Shown here piece by piece: positions 7,208 through 13,209 of a DNA stretch of 14,301 bases. Source of the stretch: Thermoplasmata archaeon (GTDB lineage: Archaea > Thermoplasmatota > Thermoplasmata > Lutacidiplasmatales > UBA184). The notes under the pieces are model-generated. The model was not told where the DNA came from and made no database searches. It saw nothing but the letters and a program-made list of their open reading frames with translations. Location: positions 1 to 14,301 of the forward strand of contig JAKATE010000040.1 in the NCBI GenBank assembly GCA_021828085.1, written 5' to 3'. Position 1 is the stretch's first letter. Every line of letters starts with the position of its first letter. A program made the translations under genes and the position numbers.

Positions 7208-7240
7208 TGACTTCTCTGGAAAACCCCCCGCGGCCCCAAT

Positions 7241-7256
7241 TCCCTTTATATAGGGC
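7241..7256 (+). promoter_or_regulatory. Strong TATA promoter of the rpo7 operon
   Basis: CCCTTTATATAGGG contains TTTATATA (7245-7252), a consensus archaeal TATA box in otherwise GC-rich DNA, centred 31 bases before the ATG at 7280. The expected start site gives a leader of only a few bases. GC arms CCC and GGG frame the box symmetrically. Confidence 0.75.
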
Positions 7257-7279
7257 GTTCTTGTCGCGCCTCGAGCCCG

Positions 7280-7930
7280 ATGTATTATTTGGAGACCCGC
7301 CGGGACGTCGTTCGCATTCCGCCCGCGCGCCTTTCGCCAAACATCGGGGATGTCATCTCCGAGCTCGCGCAGCAGCAGTTCGAAGGGAAGCTCCTGGACG
7401 GTCAGAGCCTGACCGTCCTCATCATGAACGTCAAGCTCATCGGTGAGGGCCGGATCATCCACGGTGACGGCGGCGTCTACCAGGACGTCGAGTACACCGC
7501 GATCCTCTTCCGGCCGGAGCTCCAGGAGGTCATCGAGGGCCAGGTCGTCGAGGTCCGGAAGTTCGGGGCGTTCGTGCGCTTCGGGCCGCTGGACGGTCTC
7601 CTCCACGTCAGCCAGATCATGGACGACCGGGTGAACATCGACGAGCACAACCAGCGCCTGGTCGGCGTCGAGACCAAGCGGGACCTGCGCGTCGGGTACA
7701 AGGTCCGGGCCCGTATCGTCTCCCTTTCGCTCTCCGAGATCTCCCCGCGGGACAGCCGGATCGGACTGACCATGCGTCAGCCCGGGCTCGGCCGCCTCGA
7801 GTGGATCGCCGAGTCCCACAAGAAGACCGAGAAGGCCGAGGGTGGCCGTGGGGGCGGTGGCGGCGGAGGCGGCGGCAAGAAGGCGGCCGCTCCTGCACCT
7901 CCCGCAGCGGCCAAGGCCAAAGCGGCCTGA
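7280..7930 (+). CDS. rpoE1: DNA-directed RNA polymerase subunit Rpo7 (RpoE1, E')
   Basis: Archaeal counterpart of eukaryotic Rpb7; with Rpo4 it forms the polymerase stalk that binds nascent RNA and aids open-complex formation. The 216-residue protein has the N-terminal tip domain (MYYLETRRDVVRIPPARL) and a central S1/OB domain from about residue 80 (IEGQVVEVRKFGAFVRFGPLDG), with the diagnostic LLHVSQIMDD, ending in the RIGLTMRQPGLGRL strand. From about residue 181 it gains a tail that Rpo7 proteins usually lack: a nine-glycine run (191-199) followed by a Lys/Ala/Pro-rich stretch. It is first in a tight operon; spt4 starts 13 bases after its stop. Confidence 0.95.
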   Translation: MYYLETRRDVVRIPPARLSPNIGDVISELAQQQFEGKLLDGQSLTVLIMNVKLIGEGRIIHGDGGVYQDVEYTAILFRPELQEVIEGQVVEVRKFGAFVRFGPLDGLLHVSQIMDDRVNIDEHNQRLVGVETKRDLRVGYKVRARIVSLSLSEISPRDSRIGLTMRQPGLGRLEWIAESHKKTEKAEGGRGGGGGGGGGKKAAAPAPPAAAKAKAA

Positions 7931-7943
7931 GGAGTAGGTAGCG

Positions 7944-8132
7944 ATGGCGATCACCCAGCGCGCTTGCCGCAACTGCCATTCGATCTCCGACCAGATGAAG
8001 TGCCCGAAATGCGGCGGGGAGACGAGCAAGGAGTGGCAGGGTTACCTCATCGTCGTCGACCCCGAGAAGTCCGAGATCGCCCGCAAGATGGGCATCAAGG
8101 CCGGTGGACGCTACGCACTGCGCGTGAAGTGA
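7944..8132 (+). CDS. spt4: Transcription elongation factor Spt4 (RpoE2, E'')
   Basis: A 62-residue zinc protein that pairs with Spt5 and clamps RNA polymerase for processive elongation. Four zinc-ligand cysteines are present as CRNC (about 8-11) and CPKC (about 20-23), followed by the typical WQGYLIVVDPEKSEIARKMGI and the GRYALRV ending. Length matches archaeal Spt4. A GGAGTAGGT ribosome-binding site precedes the ATG. It sits between rpo7 and the dephospho-CoA kinase gene, as in many euryarchaeal genomes. Confidence 0.95.
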   Translation: MAITQRACRNCHSISDQMKCPKCGGETSKEWQGYLIVVDPEKSEIARKMGIKAGGRYALRVK

Positions 8133-8193
8133 CGAGGCGGCCACGAAGGACCTCTACCTTCGTCCGGAACTGCGCGAGGAGCTCTCGCGCCCG

Positions 8194-8673
8194 ATGGGGC
8201 CCGTCCTCCCGACCGAGGAGGCCAAGCGTCGCCTCGCGACCGGGGGCCTCTTCGTGGCCTGCGGTGACGTGGTCAGCGTCAACGCGGTGAAGTGGGGTCA
8301 TCCCCCCTTCGCCGCCGTCGTCGACGGCCACACGCTGCGGGAGCGGACGACGGAGATCACCGACCTGGGGCCCCTCGCGGCCCGCCGGGAGCTCTGGGCC
8401 CGGAACCCTCCGGGGCAGGTGACGGCGGAGCTCCAGAAGGCCATCCACGAACTGGTGGCCGGAGGCGGCGGGCTCCTCGTCGTCGATGGAGAGGAGGACC
8501 TCGCGGTCCTCCCGCTCGTCTTGGAGCTCCCGGCCGGTAGCACCGTTATATACGGACAGCCAGGTGCGGGCGTCTGCTTCCTCGCCGTGGACGACGCGGC
8601 GAAGGAGCGAGTACGGACGATCCTGGAAGGCATGGAGGCACGCCCCGCGAACCATGGACATCAAGGTCATTAG
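8194..8673 (+). CDS. GTP-dependent dephospho-CoA kinase (DUF359 family)
   Basis: Archaeal enzyme for the last step of coenzyme A synthesis, phosphorylating dephospho-CoA with GTP rather than ATP. DUF359 features are GGLFVACGDVVSVNAV, the PPFAAVVDGHTLRER segment with conserved Asp, LWARNPPGQVTAEL, GGGGLLVVDGEEDLAVLPLV and GSTVIYGQPGAG. The first canonical start, ATG 8194, gives 159 residues, but the same frame upstream (8131-8193) encodes DLYLRPELREELSRP, the usual DUF359 N-terminus. It has no ATG, GTG or TTG after the in-frame TGA at 8125-8127. The true start may be non-canonical, such as ACG at 8143 behind GAGGCGG, or a base may be changed. The 3' end overlaps rps24e by 20 bases. A strong TATA-like sequence lies inside it at 8543-8555. 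Confidence 0.85.
   Translation: MGPVLPTEEAKRRLATGGLFVACGDVVSVNAVKWGHPPFAAVVDGHTLRERTTEITDLGPLAARRELWARNPPGQVTAELQKAIHELVAGGGGLLVVDGEEDLAVLPLVLELPAGSTVIYGQPGAGVCFLAVDDAAKERVRTILEGMEARPANHGHQGH
8543..8555 (+). promoter_or_regulatory. Probable internal promoter for rps24e-rps27ae
   Basis: CCGTTATATACGG inside the kinase gene is a consensus-quality TATA element (TTATATA) about 100 bases upstream of rps24e. It is encoded by Val GTT, Ile ATA, Tyr TAC, where this GC-rich genome would normally use GTC ATC TAC. The expected transcription start near 8575 gives a leader of about 80 bases. Inferred from sequence and codon choice. Confidence 0.5.
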
Positions 8674-9034
8674 TGAGAAGCACAACCTGCTCCTCGGGCG
8701 GAAGGAGTACCTCTTCGAGGTCGCTCACCCCGAGGGACCGACCCCGAAGCGCGACGAGGTCCGCAAGGCCCTCGCCGAGGCGCTGAAGGTCCCCAAGGAC
8801 CGGCTCATCTTGGAATGGATGCGCGCCCGGTTCGGCGTCCAGCGCTCCCGTGGCAGCGCGCACGCCTACGACTCGAAGGACCTCGTGAACAAGGTGGTCC
8901 GCGAACACATCCTGATCCGCAACGGTCTCAAGGAGAAGCCGCAGAAGGGCCCCGGTGGCGCTGCCGCCACCGAACCCGCCCCCGCTGCCAAGCCCGAGGC
9001 CAAGGGCGAGACCAAGGCACCCGCGAAGGCGTGA
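8654..9034 (+). CDS. rps24e: 30S ribosomal protein eS24
   Basis: A small-subunit ribosomal protein found in archaea and eukaryotes. The 126-residue product begins MDIKVISEKHNLLLGRKEY and carries the family core HPEGPTPKRDEVRKALAEAL, the RFGVQRSRGSAHAYDS loop and an ending rich in basic residues. After about residue 95 it adds an Ala/Pro/Lys/Glu-rich tail (GGAAATEPAPAAKPEAKG...) that is probably disordered and not part of the usual eS24 fold. The ATG overlaps the end of the kinase gene by 20 bases in another frame, so translation is probably coupled. rps27ae follows 8 bases after the stop. Confidence 0.93.
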   Translation: MDIKVISEKHNLLLGRKEYLFEVAHPEGPTPKRDEVRKALAEALKVPKDRLILEWMRARFGVQRSRGSAHAYDSKDLVNKVVREHILIRNGLKEKPQKGPGGAAATEPAPAAKPEAKGETKAPAKA

Positions 9035-9042
9035 GGAAGACC

Positions 9043-9264
9043 ATGGGAAAGGCGCGAACCGGTTTCTACACCGTCCAGGGCGAGACGCTGACCCGCACCC
9101 ACACCTTCTGCCCGAAGTGCGGGCCGGGCGTCATCATGGCGCAGCACGGCTCCCCGCGCCCCCGCCGCTCCTGCGGCAAGTGCGGGTATTCGGAGGCCGA
9201 CAAGGCCCCCGCGCCGAAGGCCGAGAAGCCGGCGCGCGCCCCCAAGGGCCCGAAGAGCAAGTAG
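9043..9264 (+). CDS. rps27ae: 30S ribosomal protein eS31 (S27ae)
   Basis: A 73-residue zinc-finger ribosomal protein of the small subunit, corresponding to the part released from ubiquitin in eukaryotes. Zinc ligands appear as CPKCG (about residues 23-27) and CGKCG (about 45-49), with MAQHGSPRPRRS between them. After residue 52 it has a Lys/Ala/Pro-rich tail (ADKAPAPKAEKPARAPKG). A GTGAGGAAG ribosome-binding region lies just before the ATG. It is the last gene of the operon in this window; the kae1/bud32 genes often found next in euryarchaea are absent, and the following gene runs convergently. Confidence 0.93.
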   Translation: MGKARTGFYTVQGETLTRTHTFCPKCGPGVIMAQHGSPRPRRSCGKCGYSEADKAPAPKAEKPARAPKGPKSK

Positions 9265-9360
9265 TCGGCTCACTGAGCTGCCGGGCGCTTCCGCGCCTGC
9301 TCTACCGGGACTCGACGGGCTCACCGCTGGATGACGAGGTCCCCTTCGCGCTTCGGCCTG

Positions 9361-9372
9361 CTTCTCGAGAAG
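9361..9372. terminator. Palindrome in the convergent rps27ae / MFS gap
   Basis: CTTCTCGAGAAG is a perfect 12-base palindrome in the 142-base gap between convergent stop codons. It could contribute to transcript ends from either side, but there is no loop and no T-run. The rest of the gap shows no gene; a tRNA-like impression on the minus strand does not fold. Confidence 0.2.
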
Positions 9373-9406
9373 TCCCCGCGTCCCGCGCACGCAGACGGCG
9401 GTCGCC

Positions 9407-11221
9407 TCAGCGGAAGCGTCGCATCCAGCTGCCGGCGCCGCGGAAGAGCCCTCCCACCTGGGGTTCCTGCTTTTCGGCCATCCGCTCGGAGGCGCCCGAT
9501 CCGGTCGTGGTGGTCTCGCCCCAGACGTAGCGCTCTCCCCGGAACGCCGAGATCACCGCGCTGAGCGCCGTGACCAGGCCGGCGAACATGAACGCCTCCG
9601 ACATGGCGGAGGAGAAGGCGCCGGCGATCGCGGTCGCGAAGAAGTGGGGCGCGGTGAGCGTCGATTGCGTGCTGAGAGGAAGGGCCTGCCATCCGGGCAC
9701 CGTCGAGGCGTGCGCCAGGATGCCCGTCATCGGGTTCTCGCCGAGGAAGGCGCCGAAGAGCGCTCCGGTCGGGTCGGAGGAGACGATGGTGGTCAGGATC
9801 CCCTGGTCGGGCGCTCCCACGTGGGCCCCCGCGAGCGCCCCCGAGACCGACACCGAGAGCCCCGTCGAAAGTCCGAGCACGAGGATCGTGAAGAAGAGCG
9901 CCATGGAGGTCTGCTGTCCGATGTTCTGCAGCGTCGCGAGCATCCCGGACGCCGCGCCCCGGTTCTCCGCCGGAACGGAGTTCATCACCGACGCCGCGTT
10001 CGGCGAGGCGAACATTCCCATCCCGCACCCCTGCAGGAAGATGATCACGGCCATCTGCCAGTAGGCGAAGTCGGACGGAAGGAAGGCGAGCGCGAAGCAG
10101 GTCGCCGACCCCAGGGCCATGCCCACCGTCGAGATGACCCGGGCCCCCTTGCGGTCGGAGATCCATCCGCTGACCGGGCCCGCGACGATGAACCCCACCA
10201 TCATGGGGGCCATCATCACCCCGGCCCAGAACGGGGTCTCCGCGAACGAGTAGCCGTGCAGCGGGAGCCAGATCCCCTGGAACCACAGGACCAGGAGGAG
10301 CATCATCCCCCCGCGCGCGACCGACCCCAGGAAGGAGGAGGAGACCCCGGCCGAGAAGGCCCGGACCCGGAAGAACTCGAGCCGGAACATCGGGTCCGGG
10401 ACCCGGGTCTCGATGCGCAGGAAGAGCAGGAGCAGCGCCGCCCCGGTGAGGAAGCCGCCCCATACCCACGGGTTGCCCCAGCCCATCGCGGAGCCGCCGT
10501 AGGGGAGGAGACCGTACGTGGTCGAGACCAGGAGCAGGGTGAGCCCCACCGCGAAGGTGACGTTCCCGAGGAGGTCGATCTTCTGGTGCCGGCTGCGGAC
10601 GGAGGTCTCCCGCAGCCGGGCGTAGGCCCAGATCGTCCCGAAGACGCCCACGGGGACGCTGACCAGGAAGATGATCCTCCAGGTCGGGAGGACGAAGGGC
10701 CCGAAGTGGAGGTCGGGGATGGAGGCCAGCACCCCGCCGGTGATGAGCCCGACGATGGAGCCTCCCAGGAACGCCACCTGGTTGACCCCGATGGCCTTCC
10801 CGCGCTCGCTCGGAGGGAACGCGTCGGTGATGAGGGCCGCCGAGTTCGCGAAGAGGAAGGAGGCGCCCACCGCCTGCACGAGCCGGAAGCCGATGAGCTC
10901 CCAGGCTCCCGCGTCCCCCGAGCTCGGGGTCAGGAACAACGCGACGGACGCTGCCGAGAAGATGGCGAACCCGAAGTTGTACATCCGGGCCCGCCCCCAC
11001 ATGTCGGAGAGCCGGCCCATGGAGACGAGCAGCGTGCCGGTGACGACGCCGTAACCCAGGAGCATCCAGATGAGGAGCGGGAAGCTCGAAGGGAGGAACG
11101 GGTCCACCCCGAGCCCCTGGAAGATCACCGGGAGCGAGATCAGGACGATCGTCCCGTCGAGGGAGGCGAGGAGCGCTCCCAGTGTGGTGTTGGAGAGGAC
11201 GGTCCACTTGTAGGCGACCAT
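9407..11221 (-). CDS. MFS multidrug exporter, DHA2 (EmrB/QacA) family
   Basis: A 604-residue proton-driven exporter with about 14 membrane helices. Helix 1 carries the DHA2 motif LDGTIVLISLPV (about 21-32). Motif A is GRLSDMWGRAR (about 69-79) in the first cytoplasmic loop. The helix 5 region contains GVNQVAFLGGSIVGLITGG, matching motif C of drug antiporters. A long external loop between the last two helices (ALAGAHVGAPDQG... to LSTQSTLTAPHF) is typical of 14-helix members. The C-terminal 40 residues are polar and basic (RMAEKQEPQ, GSWMRRFR), probably cytoplasmic. The ATG overlaps the MarR-family stop by one base (TGATG), so the exporter is almost certainly controlled and cotranslated with that regulator. 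The substrate is unknown: drugs, organic acids and fatty acids are all family precedents. Confidence 0.9.
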   Translation of the reverse strand: MVAYKWTVLSNTTLGALLASLDGTIVLISLPVIFQGLGVDPFLPSSFPLLIWMLLGYGVVTGTLLVSMGRLSDMWGRARMYNFGFAIFSAASVALFLTPSSGDAGAWELIGFRLVQAVGASFLFANSAALITDAFPPSERGKAIGVNQVAFLGGSIVGLITGGVLASIPDLHFGPFVLPTWRIIFLVSVPVGVFGTIWAYARLRETSVRSRHQKIDLLGNVTFAVGLTLLLVSTTYGLLPYGGSAMGWGNPWVWGGFLTGAALLLLFLRIETRVPDPMFRLEFFRVRAFSAGVSSSFLGSVARGGMMLLLVLWFQGIWLPLHGYSFAETPFWAGVMMAPMMVGFIVAGPVSGWISDRKGARVISTVGMALGSATCFALAFLPSDFAYWQMAVIIFLQGCGMGMFASPNAASVMNSVPAENRGAASGMLATLQNIGQQTSMALFFTILVLGLSTGLSVSVSGALAGAHVGAPDQGILTTIVSSDPTGALFGAFLGENPMTGILAHASTVPGWQALPLSTQSTLTAPHFFATAIAGAFSSAMSEAFMFAGLVTALSAVISAFRGERYVWGETTTTGSGASERMAEKQEPQVGGLFRGAGSWMRRFR

Positions 11222-11730
11222 CAGGTCTCCTTCTCGCCCAGGTCCAGCTCCCGCGACCGTTCCTCGAGCACCCGACGCAGCTCCAGGGAACCGGAACGGA
11301 GCGCCTCCAGTTCGTGGGGGCGCATGTCACGCGCGAGCGAGTCGAGGAAGGCTCGGTGGGCCTGGGAGGCGCGGCGGTAGAGCTTCGCTCCGTTCTCGGT
11401 CAGGCTCACCGCGACGGCCCTCCGGTCGGTGGGGTCGCGCTCCCGCCGCACGAGCCCTCGTGCCTCGAGACGGTCGAGGACCTCCGTCGTCGCCGCCGGG
11501 GAGATCCCCAGATGCGCGCTCAGGAAGGAGGGCCGGACCGTGTCCGCGCTCGCGAGGCGGAGCGCCGTGTAGTCGGACACCGCGAGCTCGAACGGTCCGA
11601 GGATGCGGCCGAGGACCCGGCGGAACGTGTGGTGCGCGCACCGGTAGTCGTCGAAGGGCCCCCAGGTGGCGGGCTGAGGCTCCTCGCGCGGCTTCCCACG
11701 AGGCTTCGCCCGTAGCGCCGCGGCGGACAT
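11221..11730 (-). CDS. MarR-family transcriptional regulator
   Basis: A 169-residue winged helix-turn-helix repressor that normally releases DNA on binding a small aromatic or lipophilic ligand. The wHTH spans about residues 50-115: SDYTALRLAS, then recognition helix SPAATTEVLDRLEARGLVRR and the wing RDPTDRRAVAVSLTENG, the hallmark DxRxxxVxLTxxG. Flanking helices (YRCAHHTFRRVLGRI and the Glu/Leu-rich C-terminus) form the dimer interface. The N-terminal 20 residues are basic and Pro-rich. The ATG at 11730 is 26 bases from the centre of a palindromic TATA element, suggesting a leaderless mRNA and autoregulation. It overlaps the MFS exporter gene by one base; the pair resembles bacterial emrR/marR-exporter units and may have been acquired from bacteria, though base composition does not stand out. 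Confidence 0.9.
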   Translation of the reverse strand: MSAAALRAKPRGKPREEPQPATWGPFDDYRCAHHTFRRVLGRILGPFELAVSDYTALRLASADTVRPSFLSAHLGISPAATTEVLDRLEARGLVRRERDPTDRRAVAVSLTENGAKLYRRASQAHRAFLDSLARDMRPHELEALRSGSLELRRVLEERSRELDLGEKET

Positions 11731-11749
11731 GTCGCATGGACGTTCGGCT

Positions 11750-11762
11750 CCGTATATTACGG
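11750..11762 (-). promoter_or_regulatory. Palindromic TATA region of the marR-MFS operon (possible operator)
   Basis: CCGTAATATACGG on the minus strand has perfect 5-base arms (CCGTA / TACGG) around ATA and embeds the TATA box, 20-32 bases before the MarR start codon. A dimeric MarR protein bound here would block TBP. However, similar GC arms frame other TATA boxes in this window, so the palindrome may not be a specific operator. An AT-rich GCGAAAATAGTG lies just upstream. Confidence 0.5.
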
Positions 11763-11900
11763 CTCCTCACTATTTTCGCGGGCACGAGCCGCGAGGAGGG
11801 GCCGCGCAGGGGTCCGCCGAGCGGGCTCGCTCCGAGGAGGATGGGTCGCGGGAGAGGAACCCCGCCCGGGGCGAGGTGGGGTGCGGCGCAGGACGGCGCG

Positions 11901-12716
11901 CTACACCTTGAGTAGCTTCTGGGTCAGCTCGCTCACGCTGCCCAGGTGGACGCAGCGGGGGCGCGCGCCTCGGCGAGAGGAGGGTGCGGAGGCGCCTCCC
12001 GTGCGGGGGACCGTGCGGCGCGTCGGTCCGATGACCCCGACCGCTCCGTACCCCTCACGCGTGGCTCCCGTCACGTCCTCTTCCGAGTCTCCCACGTGCG
12101 CGGCATGGCACGCCGGGACCCCGAGCTCCTCCAGGCAGTCCTGGAAGATCCGGGGCGAGGGCTTGCACCAGGGGAGCTCCTCGCTCAACGAGACGTGATG
12201 GAAGAAGCGCAGGAGGTGGTGCTCGGCGAGAAGGGCACGGATGCTCTCGGCCGGCTCAAAGAGGAGGTTCGAGACCACCCCCAGGCGAAGGCCGGACCGC
12301 TCCAGCTCCGCGAGGGTCCTCCGGTCCGCGGGCTCGATGCGCACGGGCAGGCGTCGGACCAGGGGGTCCAGTTGGCGCGAGACGCAGCCCGGGTGGTACT
12401 CCCGTCCCAGGAGCTCGGCCAACCGGTGACCCTGAGCCTCCACGGACCTCGTGCGGCCGAGCGTGGCCTCCTTGCGGGTCTCTTGGACGACCTGGGCCCG
12501 CGCCTCCTCTTCCGAACCCTTCGCGGGCTCCGCGCCCTCGACGCGTTGCCAGGACCTGGCCGAGTCGAGCCAGATCTTCTCCCGCTCCTCCTCGTACCGG
12601 GCGGCGTTGCGGGGGGAGAGGTGGAGCAGCGTTCCCCACAGGTCGAAGGTGATGGCGGTGAGCTGGTCGTGGGCGTGGTCCCGGGCCTTCGGCGACCGCA
12701 TACGGTTCGTCATCAT
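11901..12716 (-). CDS. HAD-superfamily hydrolase with DxW motif I
   Basis: A 271-residue haloacid dehalogenase-like hydrolase, cytoplasmic. Motif I is ITFDLWGTLL, with the nucleophile Asp at about residue 25. Motif II is LGVVSNLL (Ser), motif III the Lys in WCKPSPRIFQ, and motif IV HVGDSEEDV. The helical cap between motifs I and II (about 35-130) is highly charged, and the order fits subfamily I. The acid/base Asp found two residues after the nucleophile in phosphatases is Trp here, so classic phosphatase activity is doubtful. ATG 12716 is preceded by GGGGAG at 7 bases; ATG 12713 and 12701 are alternatives. The frame stays open far upstream, but that part is low-complexity and not protein-like. 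Substrate unknown. Confidence 0.82.
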   Translation of the reverse strand: MMTNRMRSPKARDHAHDQLTAITFDLWGTLLHLSPRNAARYEEEREKIWLDSARSWQRVEGAEPAKGSEEEARAQVVQETRKEATLGRTRSVEAQGHRLAELLGREYHPGCVSRQLDPLVRRLPVRIEPADRRTLAELERSGLRLGVVSNLLFEPAESIRALLAEHHLLRFFHHVSLSEELPWCKPSPRIFQDCLEELGVPACHAAHVGDSEEDVTGATREGYGAVGVIGPTRRTVPRTGGASAPSSRRGARPRCVHLGSVSELTQKLLKV

Positions 12717-12946
12717 GGGGCCACTCCCCTGCGGTCGGTCGAGGGCGGGAGGTGCGCGGTCGATCGCGGCGACCCATCTCGCGGTTTGCTCTCTCGTGGC
12801 CTGAGAGACCGAGTGGTCTCGCGTGGCGCACGCAGGGGGCGCGCCGTCGTCTCCGTCGGGTGGTGAAGGTCTGAGCCTCTCTGCACGCCGCGTCGACACC
12901 AGGCCCCGCAGGGGCGGACGACCTGCCGTGGGCGCGTCAGAGGCGC

Positions 12947-12970
12947 GAAGGGAACGGGCCGGTTCCCTTC
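12947..12970. repeat. Nine-base-stem inverted repeat
   Basis: GAAGGGAAC and GTTCCCTTC are perfect complements separated by GGGCCG. It is the longest hairpin in the HAD-CLC spacer. It has no T-run. It could fold in a HAD leader RNA or act as a binding site; no function is assigned. Confidence 0.45.
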
Positions 12971-13008
12971 CGCGGACAACATCGACGACCGGAGCCGGGT
13001 GGAAGCAA

Positions 13009-13032
13009 AGGCATAAGGTCCAACATGTTGGA
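13009..13032 (+). promoter_or_regulatory. TATA-like element plus 14-base palindrome upstream of the CLC gene
   Basis: AGGCATAAGG (13009-13018) is followed directly by the perfect palindrome TCCAACATGTTGGA (13019-13032). The palindrome would fall between a TATA box and its start site, a classic repressor position. The CLC start codon is about 180 bases further on, so a long leader would be needed. No better TATA element lies nearer. Inferred. Confidence 0.35.
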
Positions 13033-13209
13033 TGGCAGTCGCTTGAAGCCTGGGGCCCTGGGCCGGTCCCGTACGGGAGCGGGTCGTTACGCGGTTTGCG
13101 GTCTGGGTCGCGGGACCATCTCCCGCCGCCCCCGTTCGACGAGCGGGGCGTCCCAGGCACCCGCGTCGGGCGATCGCCGGAAGCGAGGCGTGACCCGGCC
13201 GGGGCGTAG

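Larger units (their letters stand above)
12717..13209. other. Gene-poor spacer between HAD and CLC genes, with inverted repeats
   Basis: No convincing protein, tRNA or known RNA was found in these 493 bases. It holds hairpins GAGACC-GAGT-GGTCTC (12805-12820), CCCC-GCA-GGGG (12904-12914) and GAAGGGAAC-GGGCCG-GTTCCCTTC (12947-12970). It also holds two perfect palindromes at 13019-13032 and 13067-13078. The open frames crossing it are Arg/Pro/Gly-rich shadows. It lies between the starts of two diverging genes, so it should carry promoters and perhaps long leaders or a non-coding RNA. Confidence 0.5.

Noticed and set aside
9270..9345. tRNA-like string on the minus strand (GGTAGAGCAGG and GTCGAGTCCCGG)
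   Set aside because: D-arm-like and T-arm-like strings are in the wrong order and no acceptor stem or anticodon arm can be drawn.
9644..11380. 578-codon open frame on the plus strand
   Set aside because: Antisense shadow of the MFS and MarR genes in GC-rich DNA; its highly charged Arg/Glu/Asp/Gly-rich composition fits no protein family.
13130..13150. T-loop-like GTTCGAC between CCCC and GGGG
   Set aside because: The loop is the wrong length and no other tRNA arms are present.
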